Assembly (NCBI GenBank): GCA_046542305.1
Contig: JBKHBQ010000024.1
Location: forward strand, 1 to 24,856
Reading direction: 5' to 3'
DNA: 24,856 nt
From: JBKHBQ01 sp046542305
GTDB lineage: Bacteria; Bacteroidota; Bacteroidia; Bacteroidales; 4484-276
A program made the translations under genes and the position numbers. Each line of letters begins with the position of its first letter. Within the stretch, counting starts at the first letter, position 1. This document shows positions 8,475 through 15,424 of the stretch, one piece after another. A model generated the notes under the pieces. The model saw only the letters and a program-made list of their open reading frames with translations, was not told the DNA's origin and made no database searches.

Positions 8475-10250
8475 TCATTCCATCGACACATCCTTCAGCA
8501 CCTTCCGGTAGGCATTAAAAATATTGGCCCTCGACACGAAACCCACATATTTGCCATGGTCGATCACCGGCAGGTTGTAATAGCCTGTTTTCCTGAATTT
8601 TTCCATTACCCGTTCCATGGGTTCTGAGGTGGATACATGCTCTTTGGCCTGCATCATATAGCCGGCGATGGATTCGTTGTAGCGGTCGGGCCTGAACATA
8701 TCCTCTCGCACATCGTCCATGTCCACCAGCCCGATGTAGGTTCCGTCGTTTTCCACCACCGGAAAAATGTTTCTTTTGGATTTGGAGATGAGTTTGGTGA
8801 GGTCGCCGAGGGTGCTTTCGGGGGAAATGGTCAGCAGATCGGTGTCGATTACCCGTTTCACATTCAGCAGTGTAAGCACGGTTTTATCCTTGTCGTGTGT
8901 GATGAGGCCTCCGGTTTCGGCCAGTTGCCGCGAAAAGATTGAATGCGGGCTGAAAATTTTTATGGTGATGAATGAAATTGCCGTCGTAAGCATGAGCGGT
9001 ACGATGAGCTCGTAGCCGTTTGTCATTTCGGCAATCAGGAAGATGGCTGTAAGCGGAGCATGCAGTACGCCGCCCAGTACGCCGGCCATCCCGACGAGGG
9101 TAAAATTTCCTTCGTGCAGGTGCCTGATAAATCCAAACTGGTTGAAAAGCCGTGCCAGTGCAAAGCCTGTAAAGCCGCCCATTACTGCGGCCGGTGCAAA
9201 GATTCCGCCAACCCCTCCGGCTTCGGTTGTGAGGGTGGTGGCCACGATCTTGAGCAGGATCAGCATGATGATGAACCCGATGAACACCCATGGAATTTCG
9301 CGGTAGTTGTACAGAGCAGTATTGTCGAGCAGGTGAGCCGACTGGTCCGTCATAATCAGCTTGATGGCAGCATAACCCTCGCCGTATAGCGGTGGCAGGA
9401 GAAAAATCAGCATCCCGAGTGCCAGTCCGCCGATGAGCAGTTTGTTGTAAAAGGTTTTGATCTTCTTGAACTTCATCCGGATGTAGTTGTGCATCCAGTT
9501 GAAATACAGCGATACCATTCCGCTAAGGATGCCCAGCAGAATATAAAAATGTACATCGCGTACCTCGAAGGGATGGGTAACGGCAAAATGGATGAGAATT
9601 TCGTCGGCAAGCAGAAGCTTGGTGGTGATGGCACCGGTTACCGAGGCGATCAGCAGGGGGATGATAGAAGAAGTGGTGAGGTCGAGCATCAATACCTCGA
9701 GGGCGAAAATAACGGCAGCCACCGGTGTGGTAAAGATGGAAGCCATGGCGCCTGCCGCACCGCAGCCGATGAGCAGGGTGGTGTTTTTGTAATTCAGCCG
9801 CAAAACCTGTCCGATGCCGGATCCGATGGAAGATCCCGCTGTGATGATCGGGGATTCCAGTCCGATCGATCCCCCGAATCCGGCCGTAAAAGAACTCCCA
9901 AGCATGGCTGAAAAATATTTGTGCCGCCGCATTTTTCCGCCCAGCCGGGAAATAACATACAGAATGCGCGGAATCCCATGGTTGGTATGATCGCGGATCA
10001 CATACCTGATCAGCACCACCGCAGCGGCAATGCCGATCATCGGATACAGCACATAAAGCACGTTCTGACTGGAAATATTGAAAAAACCGGTAAGCTCATT
10101 TTTAATGTAGAACACAAAACTCTTCAGCAGGAAGGAAGAAAATCCGGCGGCCAAACCAATGATTATGCTCATCATGATGACGAAATAATTGTCGGGGATC
10201 TTTTTCACCCGCCACACCAAAAAACGTCCGATTACGCTGCGTTGTTTCAC
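8475..10250 (-). CDS. ClC-family chloride channel or transporter with C-terminal CBS pair
   Basis: A 591-residue protein: ClC membrane domain (about 20-435) plus two CBS domains (about 463-585). Selectivity motifs are NHGIPRI (90-96), GGSIGLESP (126-134, with Glu132 as the external gating glutamate), and GGIFAPAAVMGG (348-359). After the re-entrant segment comes IFALEVLML (181-189): the first glutamate of the EE pair of E. coli ClC is kept (Glu185) but the second, the internal proton glutamate, is Val186. It moves chloride or another anion; whether it exchanges protons is open. The start is a GTG (10250); no ATG is in frame before Met26. It sits between hddA and gmhA, separated from hddA by the octamer array, and is not an obvious part of heptose synthesis. 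Confidence 0.93.
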   Translation of the reverse strand: MKQRSVIGRFLVWRVKKIPDNYFVIMMSIIIGLAAGFSSFLLKSFVFYIKNELTGFFNISSQNVLYVLYPMIGIAAAVVLIRYVIRDHTNHGIPRILYVISRLGGKMRRHKYFSAMLGSSFTAGFGGSIGLESPIITAGSSIGSGIGQVLRLNYKNTTLLIGCGAAGAMASIFTTPVAAVIFALEVLMLDLTTSSIIPLLIASVTGAITTKLLLADEILIHFAVTHPFEVRDVHFYILLGILSGMVSLYFNWMHNYIRMKFKKIKTFYNKLLIGGLALGMLIFLLPPLYGEGYAAIKLIMTDQSAHLLDNTALYNYREIPWVFIGFIIMLILLKIVATTLTTEAGGVGGIFAPAAVMGGFTGFALARLFNQFGFIRHLHEGNFTLVGMAGVLGGVLHAPLTAIFLIAEMTNGYELIVPLMLTTAISFITIKIFSPHSIFSRQLAETGGLITHDKDKTVLTLLNVKRVIDTDLLTISPESTLGDLTKLISKSKRNIFPVVENDGTYIGLVDMDDVREDMFRPDRYNESIAGYMMQAKEHVSTSEPMERVMEKFRKTGYYNLPVIDHGKYVGFVSRANIFNAYRKVLKDVSME

Positions 10251-10372
10251 GGGATGAAAGTAGTAATTTTTTGGAATATATTGGCTTCGCGTTATTTGGG
10301 TTTGCCACCATTTCGCTTAGCTGTCATTTGCTTTCGACGTTATTGGATTCGCATTATTCCTCAGGTCGGGAT

Positions 10373-10612
10373 GGATTATCCCATTATCGCATTAGCGCAT
10401 TATCGCTCCTTCGCACAATCACCCTATCGCCCAATCGCATTATCGCATTATCGCATTCTCACATTATCACTCCGTCGCCCTATCACCCTCTCGCATTATC
10501 GCATTATCCCATTATCTCATTATCACATTATCATCTTACCGCCTATCCACCTTATCGCTCCGTCGCCCTATCCCATTATCGCATTATCGCCATATCACAC
10601 TTCCGCACTATA
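10373..10612. repeat. Degenerate in-phase 8-bp tandem repeat array (about 30 units)
   Basis: Read on the + strand from 10373 in steps of eight, the consensus is RCATTATC. Of 30 units, 29 end in C, 28 have C at position 2 and 26 have T at position 7; 12 match NCATTATC exactly (for example 10437, 10445, 10493, 10501, 10581). No insertion or deletion breaks the phase over 240 bp. Two other unit types recur in a fixed order, RCTCCKTC followed by a C-rich unit such as RCCCTATC, at 10405, 10469 and 10557. The array starts about 120 bp before the ClC start codon and ends within the hddA stop codon. Upstream bases 10270-10372 have the same flavour but are out of phase. It fills most of the only gap above 300 bp in the window (10251-10607). 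No conserved coding use is visible. Confidence 0.92.
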
Positions 10613-11630
10613 TCGACCATGTAGTCAGTCCGAGTGTGGTAAATTCATATCGCTTTACCTGACCGCCAAAGGATTCGAGTGTTTTCACCACAGCATTTCT
10701 GGTATTGCCGGGGCAGTAAAAGATCATAAAGCCTCCGCCGCCGGCGCCGGAGATCTTTCCACCGGATGCACCGCTGCCCCTGGCTTTTTCATAAATCTCA
10801 TCTATCATCGGATTGCTGATGCCCTCGGCCATTTGTTTTTTATGCTGCCAGCCGAAATCCAGCACCTGTCCGAACTTTTCGAGTTCACCTCTCAGGATGG
10901 CTTCCTTCATCATCACCGCTTGTTTTTTAAGCTGATGCATGGCTTCGATGGATTCTTTGTTGTCGCTCACCACATTGCGGCTCTGTGCCTCGATGATCTT
11001 TGACGACAGCCGGCTGGTTCCCGTAAAATACAGCACCAGGTTATGGGCCAGCTCATTGAGGTACTTGCTGCGGATGCGCAACGGATTTACGATCACCTTA
11101 TCTTCCCTGTAGAATTCCATAAAATTTACCCCGCCGAAGGTGGCCGCATACTGATCCTGCTTCCCACCGGCCATCTTCAGGTCGATGCGTTCGATTTCGT
11201 AAGCCAGGTGAGCCATGTCGTATTCGCCAAGCGGCAGGCGCAGCCACTGTGCAAAGGCACCAAGTATGGTCACCACAAGCGTGGAAGAAGTGCCCAATCC
11301 TGAGCCCGGAGGTGCATCCACAAAGGTAGTCAGCGTAAAAGAAAGCGGCTTTTTTTCAAAATCACGGACCACCCGGTTGTAAATTCCCTTCATCAGATCG
11401 AGTTCGCCATTCAGGGGCAATTCCCCGGAGGCATCCATTTCGATCACCTGGTTTTTATCCTCGGAACGGAGCATAATTTTACCATCGGTTCGTGGCTCGA
11501 TGGTGGCATAGGCATACATGCTGATGGTAGCGTTGAGGATCGCCCCGCCAAACAGGTCAGAATAAGGCGCTACATCCGTTCCCCCGCCGGCCAGTCCCAG
11601 CCGTAATGGTGCTTTGCTGCGGTGTATCAT
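10608..11630 (-). CDS. hddA: D-glycero-alpha-D-manno-heptose 7-phosphate kinase (GHMP family)
   Basis: A 340-residue GHMP kinase. The N-terminus KAPLRLGLAGGGTDVAPYSD (about 6-25), the ATP loop APPGSGLGTSSTL (106-118) and the C-terminal SGAGGGGFMIFY (294-305) are the three family motifs, and the AGGGTD form of the first is typical of HddA and related sugar-1-kinases. In the GDP-heptose pathway it phosphorylates C1 of heptose 7-phosphate to give the alpha 1,7-bisphosphate used by GmhB. The stop codon (TAG, 10608-10610) lies inside the last unit of the octamer array. Upstream, 26 bp separate it from the GT4 gene, largely made of a 7-bp repeat, so it is probably cotranscribed with the two glycosyltransferases. 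Confidence 0.9.
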   Translation of the reverse strand: MIHRSKAPLRLGLAGGGTDVAPYSDLFGGAILNATISMYAYATIEPRTDGKIMLRSEDKNQVIEMDASGELPLNGELDLMKGIYNRVVRDFEKKPLSFTLTTFVDAPPGSGLGTSSTLVVTILGAFAQWLRLPLGEYDMAHLAYEIERIDLKMAGGKQDQYAATFGGVNFMEFYREDKVIVNPLRIRSKYLNELAHNLVLYFTGTSRLSSKIIEAQSRNVVSDNKESIEAMHQLKKQAVMMKEAILRGELEKFGQVLDFGWQHKKQMAEGISNPMIDEIYEKARGSGASGGKISGAGGGGFMIFYCPGNTRNAVVKTLESFGGQVKRYEFTTLGLTTWSI

Positions 11631-11641
11631 TGCTTTGAATG

Positions 11642-11669
11642 GTTAATCGTAAATCGTTAATCGTTAATG
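11642..11669. repeat. Four-copy 7-bp tandem repeat across the GT4 stop codon
   Basis: Four heptamers follow each other: GTTAATC, GTAAATC, GTTAATC and GTTAATG (+ strand). The TAA stop of the GT4 gene (11657-11659) is inside the third copy. On the transcribed strand each copy gives GATTAAC or a one-base variant. It lies in the gap before hddA. Confidence 0.8.
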
Positions 11670-13096
11670 GAAAGCAAATCTATTGTTTCGATCATCCTTT
11701 CCCAGGAATATTTCTTTTTTTCCTGCCTGATGTTTACCACGAATTCCTGTTCATGGTTTTCGTTAAAGAACCTCAGGATGGCTCCGGCAATTTCTTCAAC
11801 CACAGGGTTTACCACAAATCCTACCTTTCCGTCAGGGACAATTTCGGCCAGTCCTCCTACATCTGTTGTTACCATGGGTTTTTCAAAATGATAGGCAATC
11901 TGCGTGACCCCGCTCTGGGTAGCATCCTTGTATGGCTGAACCACCAGGCTGCAGGCATTGAAATAATCGGCTACACGACTGTCGGGAATAAAATCTTTGG
12001 ACATGATCACGCTGCTTTCCAGCTTATTTTCCCTGATCAGGTCGAAATAAGGTTTCGAATCCGTATAAAACTCGCCGGCCACCAGAAGTTTAATGTCTTG
12101 CTTTTTGATATCCGGATGCGCCATGGCTTTCAAAAGGAGGTCGAGACCTTTGTAGTCGCGGATAAATCCGAAAAACAAAAGATACCGGAAAGCAGGATCA
12201 AGTTCGAGTTTCTTTATGGCAGTTTCACGCGGCTGACGGCTGCCAAAATGATCGTAAAGCGGATGCGGACAAAAGGCCCGGGGCTTTTGCTGATCGAACT
12301 GCTTCAGGTCGTTCATCACCTGGTCTGACATGGCCACGAAGCCATCCATGGGCTTTACAAAATAATTCGAAAGCACCCGGTCGCCCGGGCGTGCTTCGTG
12401 CGGAATGATATTATCGAGAATGCTGATGACTTTGGTGTGCCGGTTTCGCTTTACGATCCGTGCAATTGTACCGAAACACGGCCCCATGAACGGAATCCAG
12501 AACTTTATGATCAGCAGGTCGGGCATCATATTTTTGATGCGGTTGCCTACACTGATCCAGTTGAGCGGATTTGTGGAATTTACCAGCACCTCGATATGAA
12601 GATCTTTTGGTGCGGGTTCGCTGCTGTATTGTGTTTTGCCCGGAAATAAAAAGCCCGGATATTGAAGTGAGAAGGTAAAGATTTTAACGCGGTAACCCTG
12701 CTGTTGATAGGCCCGGGCCAGGCGTTCGTTGTAGGCAGCCAGACCGCCGCGCAACGGGTACGCCGATCCGAGGATTACGACTGATTTTTGCTGTCCTGAT
12801 CGCCCTGCTGCGGAGGCTGCGGTTTCCCTTCCTGTCCGGGGGTTTGTTGCTGGCCCGATGGGCGCCTTCTGCCCCTTGAGGATCTCCTTTTCTGTTGCTG
12901 ATCCTGCTGATCCTGTTTCTGAGGCTGATCCTGCTTCTTTTGTTGATCCTGGTTCTGCTGCTGGTCTCTTTGTTTGCTCTCCGCAGGCTGTTTTTGAGGC
13001 TGAGGCCTCCCGGAAGACTTCCTCTCGGGCCTGGCCTGCGGCCTGGGAGTTTTCTGGGCCTGCCGATTGTCGGGCTTCTTGTCCTGTTTGTTCCAC
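11657..13096 (-). CDS. GT4-type glycosyltransferase (start codon uncertain)
   Basis: The conserved protein begins at about base 12787 with KSVVILGSAYPLRGGLAAYN and runs about 376 residues to the stop. It has the GT-B layout: a glycine loop (LRGGLAAYNERLA) after the first strand, FFGFIRDYKGLDLLLKAM opening the donor domain, and QSGVTQIAYHFEKPMVTTDV with a following Glu in the nucleotide-sugar site. Cytoplasmic transfer of a sugar to a lipid-linked or surface glycan is inferred. The start is a problem: no ATG, GTG or TTG lies where the domain starts. The frame is open back to a GTG at 13096, so the listed coordinates include 103 codons of low-complexity sequence overlapping the GT2 tail in another frame. 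A TTG at 12754 would remove the first strand and glycine loop region. Fusion to GT2 by a -1 shift near 12783 is another possibility. Confidence 0.82.
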   Translation of the reverse strand: MEQTGQEARQSAGPENSQAAGQAREEVFREASASKTACGEQTKRPAAEPGSTKEAGSASETGSAGSATEKEILKGQKAPIGPATNPRTGRETAASAAGRSGQQKSVVILGSAYPLRGGLAAYNERLARAYQQQGYRVKIFTFSLQYPGFLFPGKTQYSSEPAPKDLHIEVLVNSTNPLNWISVGNRIKNMMPDLLIIKFWIPFMGPCFGTIARIVKRNRHTKVISILDNIIPHEARPGDRVLSNYFVKPMDGFVAMSDQVMNDLKQFDQQKPRAFCPHPLYDHFGSRQPRETAIKKLELDPAFRYLLFFGFIRDYKGLDLLLKAMAHPDIKKQDIKLLVAGEFYTDSKPYFDLIRENKLESSVIMSKDFIPDSRVADYFNACSLVVQPYKDATQSGVTQIAYHFEKPMVTTDVGGLAEIVPDGKVGFVVNPVVEEIAGAILRFFNENHEQEFVVNIRQEKKKYSWERMIETIDLLSIND

Positions 13097-14049
13097 TGCT
13101 GCTTCCGTTGTTGTTTTACGATTGTTTTTTCTATCAGATAATCATCCCTCCGGGAGGAATTTCTCGAAATCAGATCGGCGACAAACCCGGCTACAAACAC
13201 CTGGGTACCCATGATCATGGCCAGCAGCCCGAAATAAAACAACGGCCGTTCGGTCATTTTATATTCAAGCATGAATAACTTCGCCCATGTAAGGTACAGC
13301 GCAATGGCCAAACCCGCGATGAACAACAAAATGCCGATCACCCCGAAGAAATGCATGGGCCGTTTTCCGAACCTCGTCACAAAAGTGAGCGAGACCAGGT
13401 CCAGAAAACCCTTGATGAGCCGGGAAGCACCGAATTTGGATTTCCCGTACTTGCGCTTCTGATGATTCACTACCTTTTCGGTAATTTTTCTGAACCCTGC
13501 CCATCGCGCGATCACCGGAATGTAGCGGTGCATTTCGCCGTAGATCTCGATGGATTTGATCACTTCTTTTTTGTAGGCTTTCAGCCCGCAATTAAAATCG
13601 TGCAATTTTAATCCGGAAATTCTGCGGGTAGTCCAGTTAAAAAATTTCGACGGCCAACGTTTGCCAAGAGGGTCGCGGCGCTTTTTCTTCCATCCTGATA
13701 CAATATCGTACCCATCCAGACGTACCATTCGATAAAGCATCGGGATTTCATCGGGGCTGTCCTGCAGGTCGGCGTCCATGGTAATCACCACTTCGCCGGA
13801 GGTCAGGTCGAAACCGCGGTTCAGTGCCGCCGACTTGCCGTAGTTGGTTCTGAATTTTATGCCTTTGATATGCGGATCGCGCTGGCTGAGAATTTCGATC
13901 TCCTGCCATGAACCGTCGATGCTGCCGTCGTCCACAAAAATGATTTCGTAGCTCAGCCCTTCTTTTTTCACCACCCGCTCAATCCAGCCGGCAAGTTCGG
14001 AGAGTGATTCTTCTTCGTTATATAAAGGTATTACTATTGAAAGATCCAT
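12775..14049 (-). CDS. GT2 glycosyltransferase, polyprenyl-phosphate sugar transferase type, with long polar tail
   Basis: A 424-residue protein. Residues 1-230 are a GT-A catalytic domain: MDLSIVIPLYNEEESL, FVDDGSIDGS (DDGS 40-43), the metal-binding MDADLQDSPDE (DAD 92-94) and HDFNCGLKAYKKEV (150-163). Two membrane segments follow (about 234-262 and 268-294), the pattern of DPM1/GtrB-like enzymes that load a sugar on undecaprenyl phosphate at the cytoplasmic face. Homologues normally end near residue 310. Here about 110 residues follow, made almost only of Q, K, R, P, D and S, predicted disordered and cytoplasmic. It starts at ATG 14049, overlapping the stop of the DUF4199 gene by one base (TAATG). 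The tail's DNA is also open in the frame of the GT4 gene. Confidence 0.9.
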   Translation of the reverse strand: MDLSIVIPLYNEEESLSELAGWIERVVKKEGLSYEIIFVDDGSIDGSWQEIEILSQRDPHIKGIKFRTNYGKSAALNRGFDLTSGEVVITMDADLQDSPDEIPMLYRMVRLDGYDIVSGWKKKRRDPLGKRWPSKFFNWTTRRISGLKLHDFNCGLKAYKKEVIKSIEIYGEMHRYIPVIARWAGFRKITEKVVNHQKRKYGKSKFGASRLIKGFLDLVSLTFVTRFGKRPMHFFGVIGILLFIAGLAIALYLTWAKLFMLEYKMTERPLFYFGLLAMIMGTQVFVAGFVADLISRNSSRRDDYLIEKTIVKQQRKQQWNKQDKKPDNRQAQKTPRPQARPERKSSGRPQPQKQPAESKQRDQQQNQDQQKKQDQPQKQDQQDQQQKRRSSRGRRRPSGQQQTPGQEGKPQPPQQGDQDSKNQS

Positions 14050-14591
14050 TAAACTGCTATGTTATCGGTAGTTGTATCGCTTTTTACAAATGCTGCAACA
14101 ATCAATGACAGGACAACGGCAACAATGGGCAAATATTTTAACCCCTGTATCCATTGTTGCAAGGGTGTTTTGTTTCCAGCCATCTGATCGTGCATCATTT
14201 CAAGTTGTTCTTCCGTCATGCCACGGTCTTCCATGGAATACAAAAAATCTTCCATCTGGTTGTTCATGTAGTCGGGATCAACCAGTTCAAAAAATACAAA
14301 ATTTAAAAATCCCGATAAAAGGATGGCTAAGAGGCTTACCACAATTCCTGCAAGAAGTTTGTGGCCGTAGTTGGTTACCCCGCCCTGAACCTTGTCGCGG
14401 TGGTTTTTCATGGCAATCACCATCATTACAATAATAATGGTAAAGGTGACAATGAAACTGAGGATGCCAAATCCAATGCTGAAATAATTTATGTTAAGAA
14501 CATAGTACAGCACGTTCAGTACGAAAAGAATAGCAGCGCCGATGAGGCCGTTGGTGAGGGTAATTCCTGCGAAGGTCGACTTTGTTTCCAT
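14049..14591 (-). CDS. DUF4199 family membrane protein
   Basis: A 180-residue protein with four hydrophobic segments (about residues 10-35, 38-62, 80-102 and 150-170) and a Met/Glu-rich, acidic stretch between the third and fourth (DPDYMNNQMEDFLYSMED and on). This matches the DUF4199 family of Bacteroidetes inner-membrane proteins, whose function is unknown. I chose ATG 14591 (METKSTFAGITLTNG); the frame is open further to 14762, but that would run through the SRP RNA gene and its promoter. It overlaps the GT2 start by one base, and DUF4199-GT2 pairs of this kind are, as far as I recall, common in the phylum. Confidence 0.88.
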   Translation of the reverse strand: METKSTFAGITLTNGLIGAAILFVLNVLYYVLNINYFSIGFGILSFIVTFTIIIVMMVIAMKNHRDKVQGGVTNYGHKLLAGIVVSLLAILLSGFLNFVFFELVDPDYMNNQMEDFLYSMEDRGMTEEQLEMMHDQMAGNKTPLQQWIQGLKYLPIVAVVLSLIVAAFVKSDTTTDNIAV

Positions 14592-14619
14592 ATGCTTTTG
14601 ATTTCGATGTTTGATGAAG

Positions 14620-14627
14620 CAAATGTA
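14620..14627 (-). promoter_or_regulatory. Candidate -7 box for the DUF4199/glycosyltransferase operon
   Basis: The minus strand reads TACATTTG, a perfect TAnnTTTG, 28 bases before ATG 14591. The upstream region is T-rich with several TTG trinucleotides, but none at the ideal distance. Confidence 0.45.
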
Positions 14628-14671
14628 CAAACAAATCAACAATCCTTTTGGAAAAAAAAGAAGGATTGTAC

Positions 14672-14700
14672 TTGCAGATTGGATAGATTTAGTACTTTTG
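14672..14700 (+). promoter_or_regulatory. Promoter of the SRP RNA gene
   Basis: TTG at 14672-14674 and TACTTTTG (perfect TAnnTTTG) at 14693-14700, 18 bp apart, form a Bacteroidetes -33/-7 promoter. The predicted start at about 14705 agrees with the 5' end of the SRP RNA stem at 14706. Confidence 0.75.
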
Positions 14701-14705
14701 CAGCC

Positions 14706-14802
14706 GGGTAAGTCCTGTACGACCAGCTCCCGCTGAATTCCCCCAGGACCGGAAGGTAGCAAGGGTAGGCGGTTGTAGCGGTGCGATGCAGGTAACTTAC
14801 CC
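14706..14802 (+). ncRNA. ffs: Bacterial small signal recognition particle RNA (4.5S type)
   Basis: About 97 nt. The universally conserved apical domain is visible as CAGGACCGGAAGGTAGCAAG at 14744-14763. The ends pair (GGGTAAG at 14706-14712 with CTTACCC at 14796-14802) and a run of seven T follows at 14803-14809, so the closing stem also forms part of a terminator. The RNA binds Ffh and takes part in cotranslational targeting to the inner membrane. The short form without an Alu domain is expected in this phylum. Confidence 0.96.
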
Positions 14803-14901
14803 TTTTTTTATGCCCGCCTCAGTTTTTTCCTGATCAATGCCTGGTAACACTTTTCCACTGTCATTTTCAATTGAAACCAAAAAAAGGTCATGCTGTTCGT
14901 T

Positions 14902-15345
14902 TTACCTGGCCAATTGAGTTTTTTTCTCCTTTCCGCCGAATATCGATGAAAAAAAACCCTTCAGCATGAAAAGTGTCGCCTGCGCGGAATTTAGTTCGCG
15001 GGCTTTGTTGAAATCCTTTACGGCACCAATAAAGTTGTTGGTGGCCTGTTTGCATTTTGCCCGGTAAAGGTAAGCGTCCAGGAAGGTGTCGTCGAGATAT
15101 ATGGTGGCCGAAAAATCGCGGATCGCTTCCCGGTAGTTTTCCAGGGTATAATGGTTGAAACCGCGAAGGAAGAAGGCGTCGCTCATGGTGTTGTCGATTT
15201 CCAGGGCTCTGGTGCAGAAAAGTATGGAGGCTTCGTACTCACCTTTTTTATTGATCTCGATGGCAATACGCAGATTTTCTGACGCACTGTCCTGTGCCAG
15301 GGCTGCAACCGGAAAAAGTAACAACATCAAAAATGTTATCCTCAT
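14902..15345 (-). CDS. Small exported TPR protein
   Basis: A 147-residue protein with a signal peptide (MRITFLMLLLFPVAALAQ) and about three tetratricopeptide repeats between residues 22 and 125, including YEASILFCTRALEIDNTMSD, AFFLRGFNHYTLENYREAI and YRAKCKQATNNFIGAVKDF. The C-terminus is basic (GGKEKKTQLAR). TPR domains mediate protein contacts; the partner and role are unknown. It is probably periplasmic. It lies downstream of the exonuclease gene on the same strand but behind a hairpin and an 80-bp gap. Confidence 0.8.
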   Translation of the reverse strand: MRITFLMLLLFPVAALAQDSASENLRIAIEINKKGEYEASILFCTRALEIDNTMSDAFFLRGFNHYTLENYREAIRDFSATIYLDDTFLDAYLYRAKCKQATNNFIGAVKDFNKARELNSAQATLFMLKGFFSSIFGGKEKKTQLAR

Positions 15346-15402
15346 GAAAGCTGACGCATTATAAATTGCACTTGTAATGATACGAATTTTCCACCGGATA
15401 AA

Positions 15403-15421
15403 ATTTCAGTCAGACTGAAAT
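15403..15421 (-). terminator. Perfect 19-bp palindrome after the exonuclease gene
   Basis: ATTTCAGTC-A-GACTGAAAT (+ strand) has two perfect 9-bp arms around a single base. It begins three bases past the exonuclease TGA. On the minus strand it is followed by TTTTA, so a weak intrinsic terminator is possible. A protein-binding site ahead of the TPR gene is the alternative. Confidence 0.5.
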
Positions 15422-15424
15422 AAA

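Noticed and set aside
10373..10612. CRISPR array
   Set aside because: The units are 8 bp with no spacers and no cas genes are near.
9921..11003. A 360-codon + strand frame and a shorter one (10271-10624) rich in SHYRIIALS-like repeats
   Set aside because: These frames are antisense to ClC and hddA and cross the octamer array. Eight-base repeats without stops on this strand automatically give a 24-bp, eight-residue peptide repeat. No start signal, domain or codon bias supports them.
12752..12787. Canonical programmed -1 frameshift site joining GT2 and GT4
   Set aside because: The in-frame heptamer is C-AAA-AAT, not the X-XXY-YYZ form, and no clear stimulatory structure is visible. It is kept only as one option in the finding on the GT4 start.
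14592..14762. N-terminal extension of the DUF4199 protein to 14762
   Set aside because: It would be read through the SRP RNA gene and the divergent promoter; the natural start is ATG 14591.
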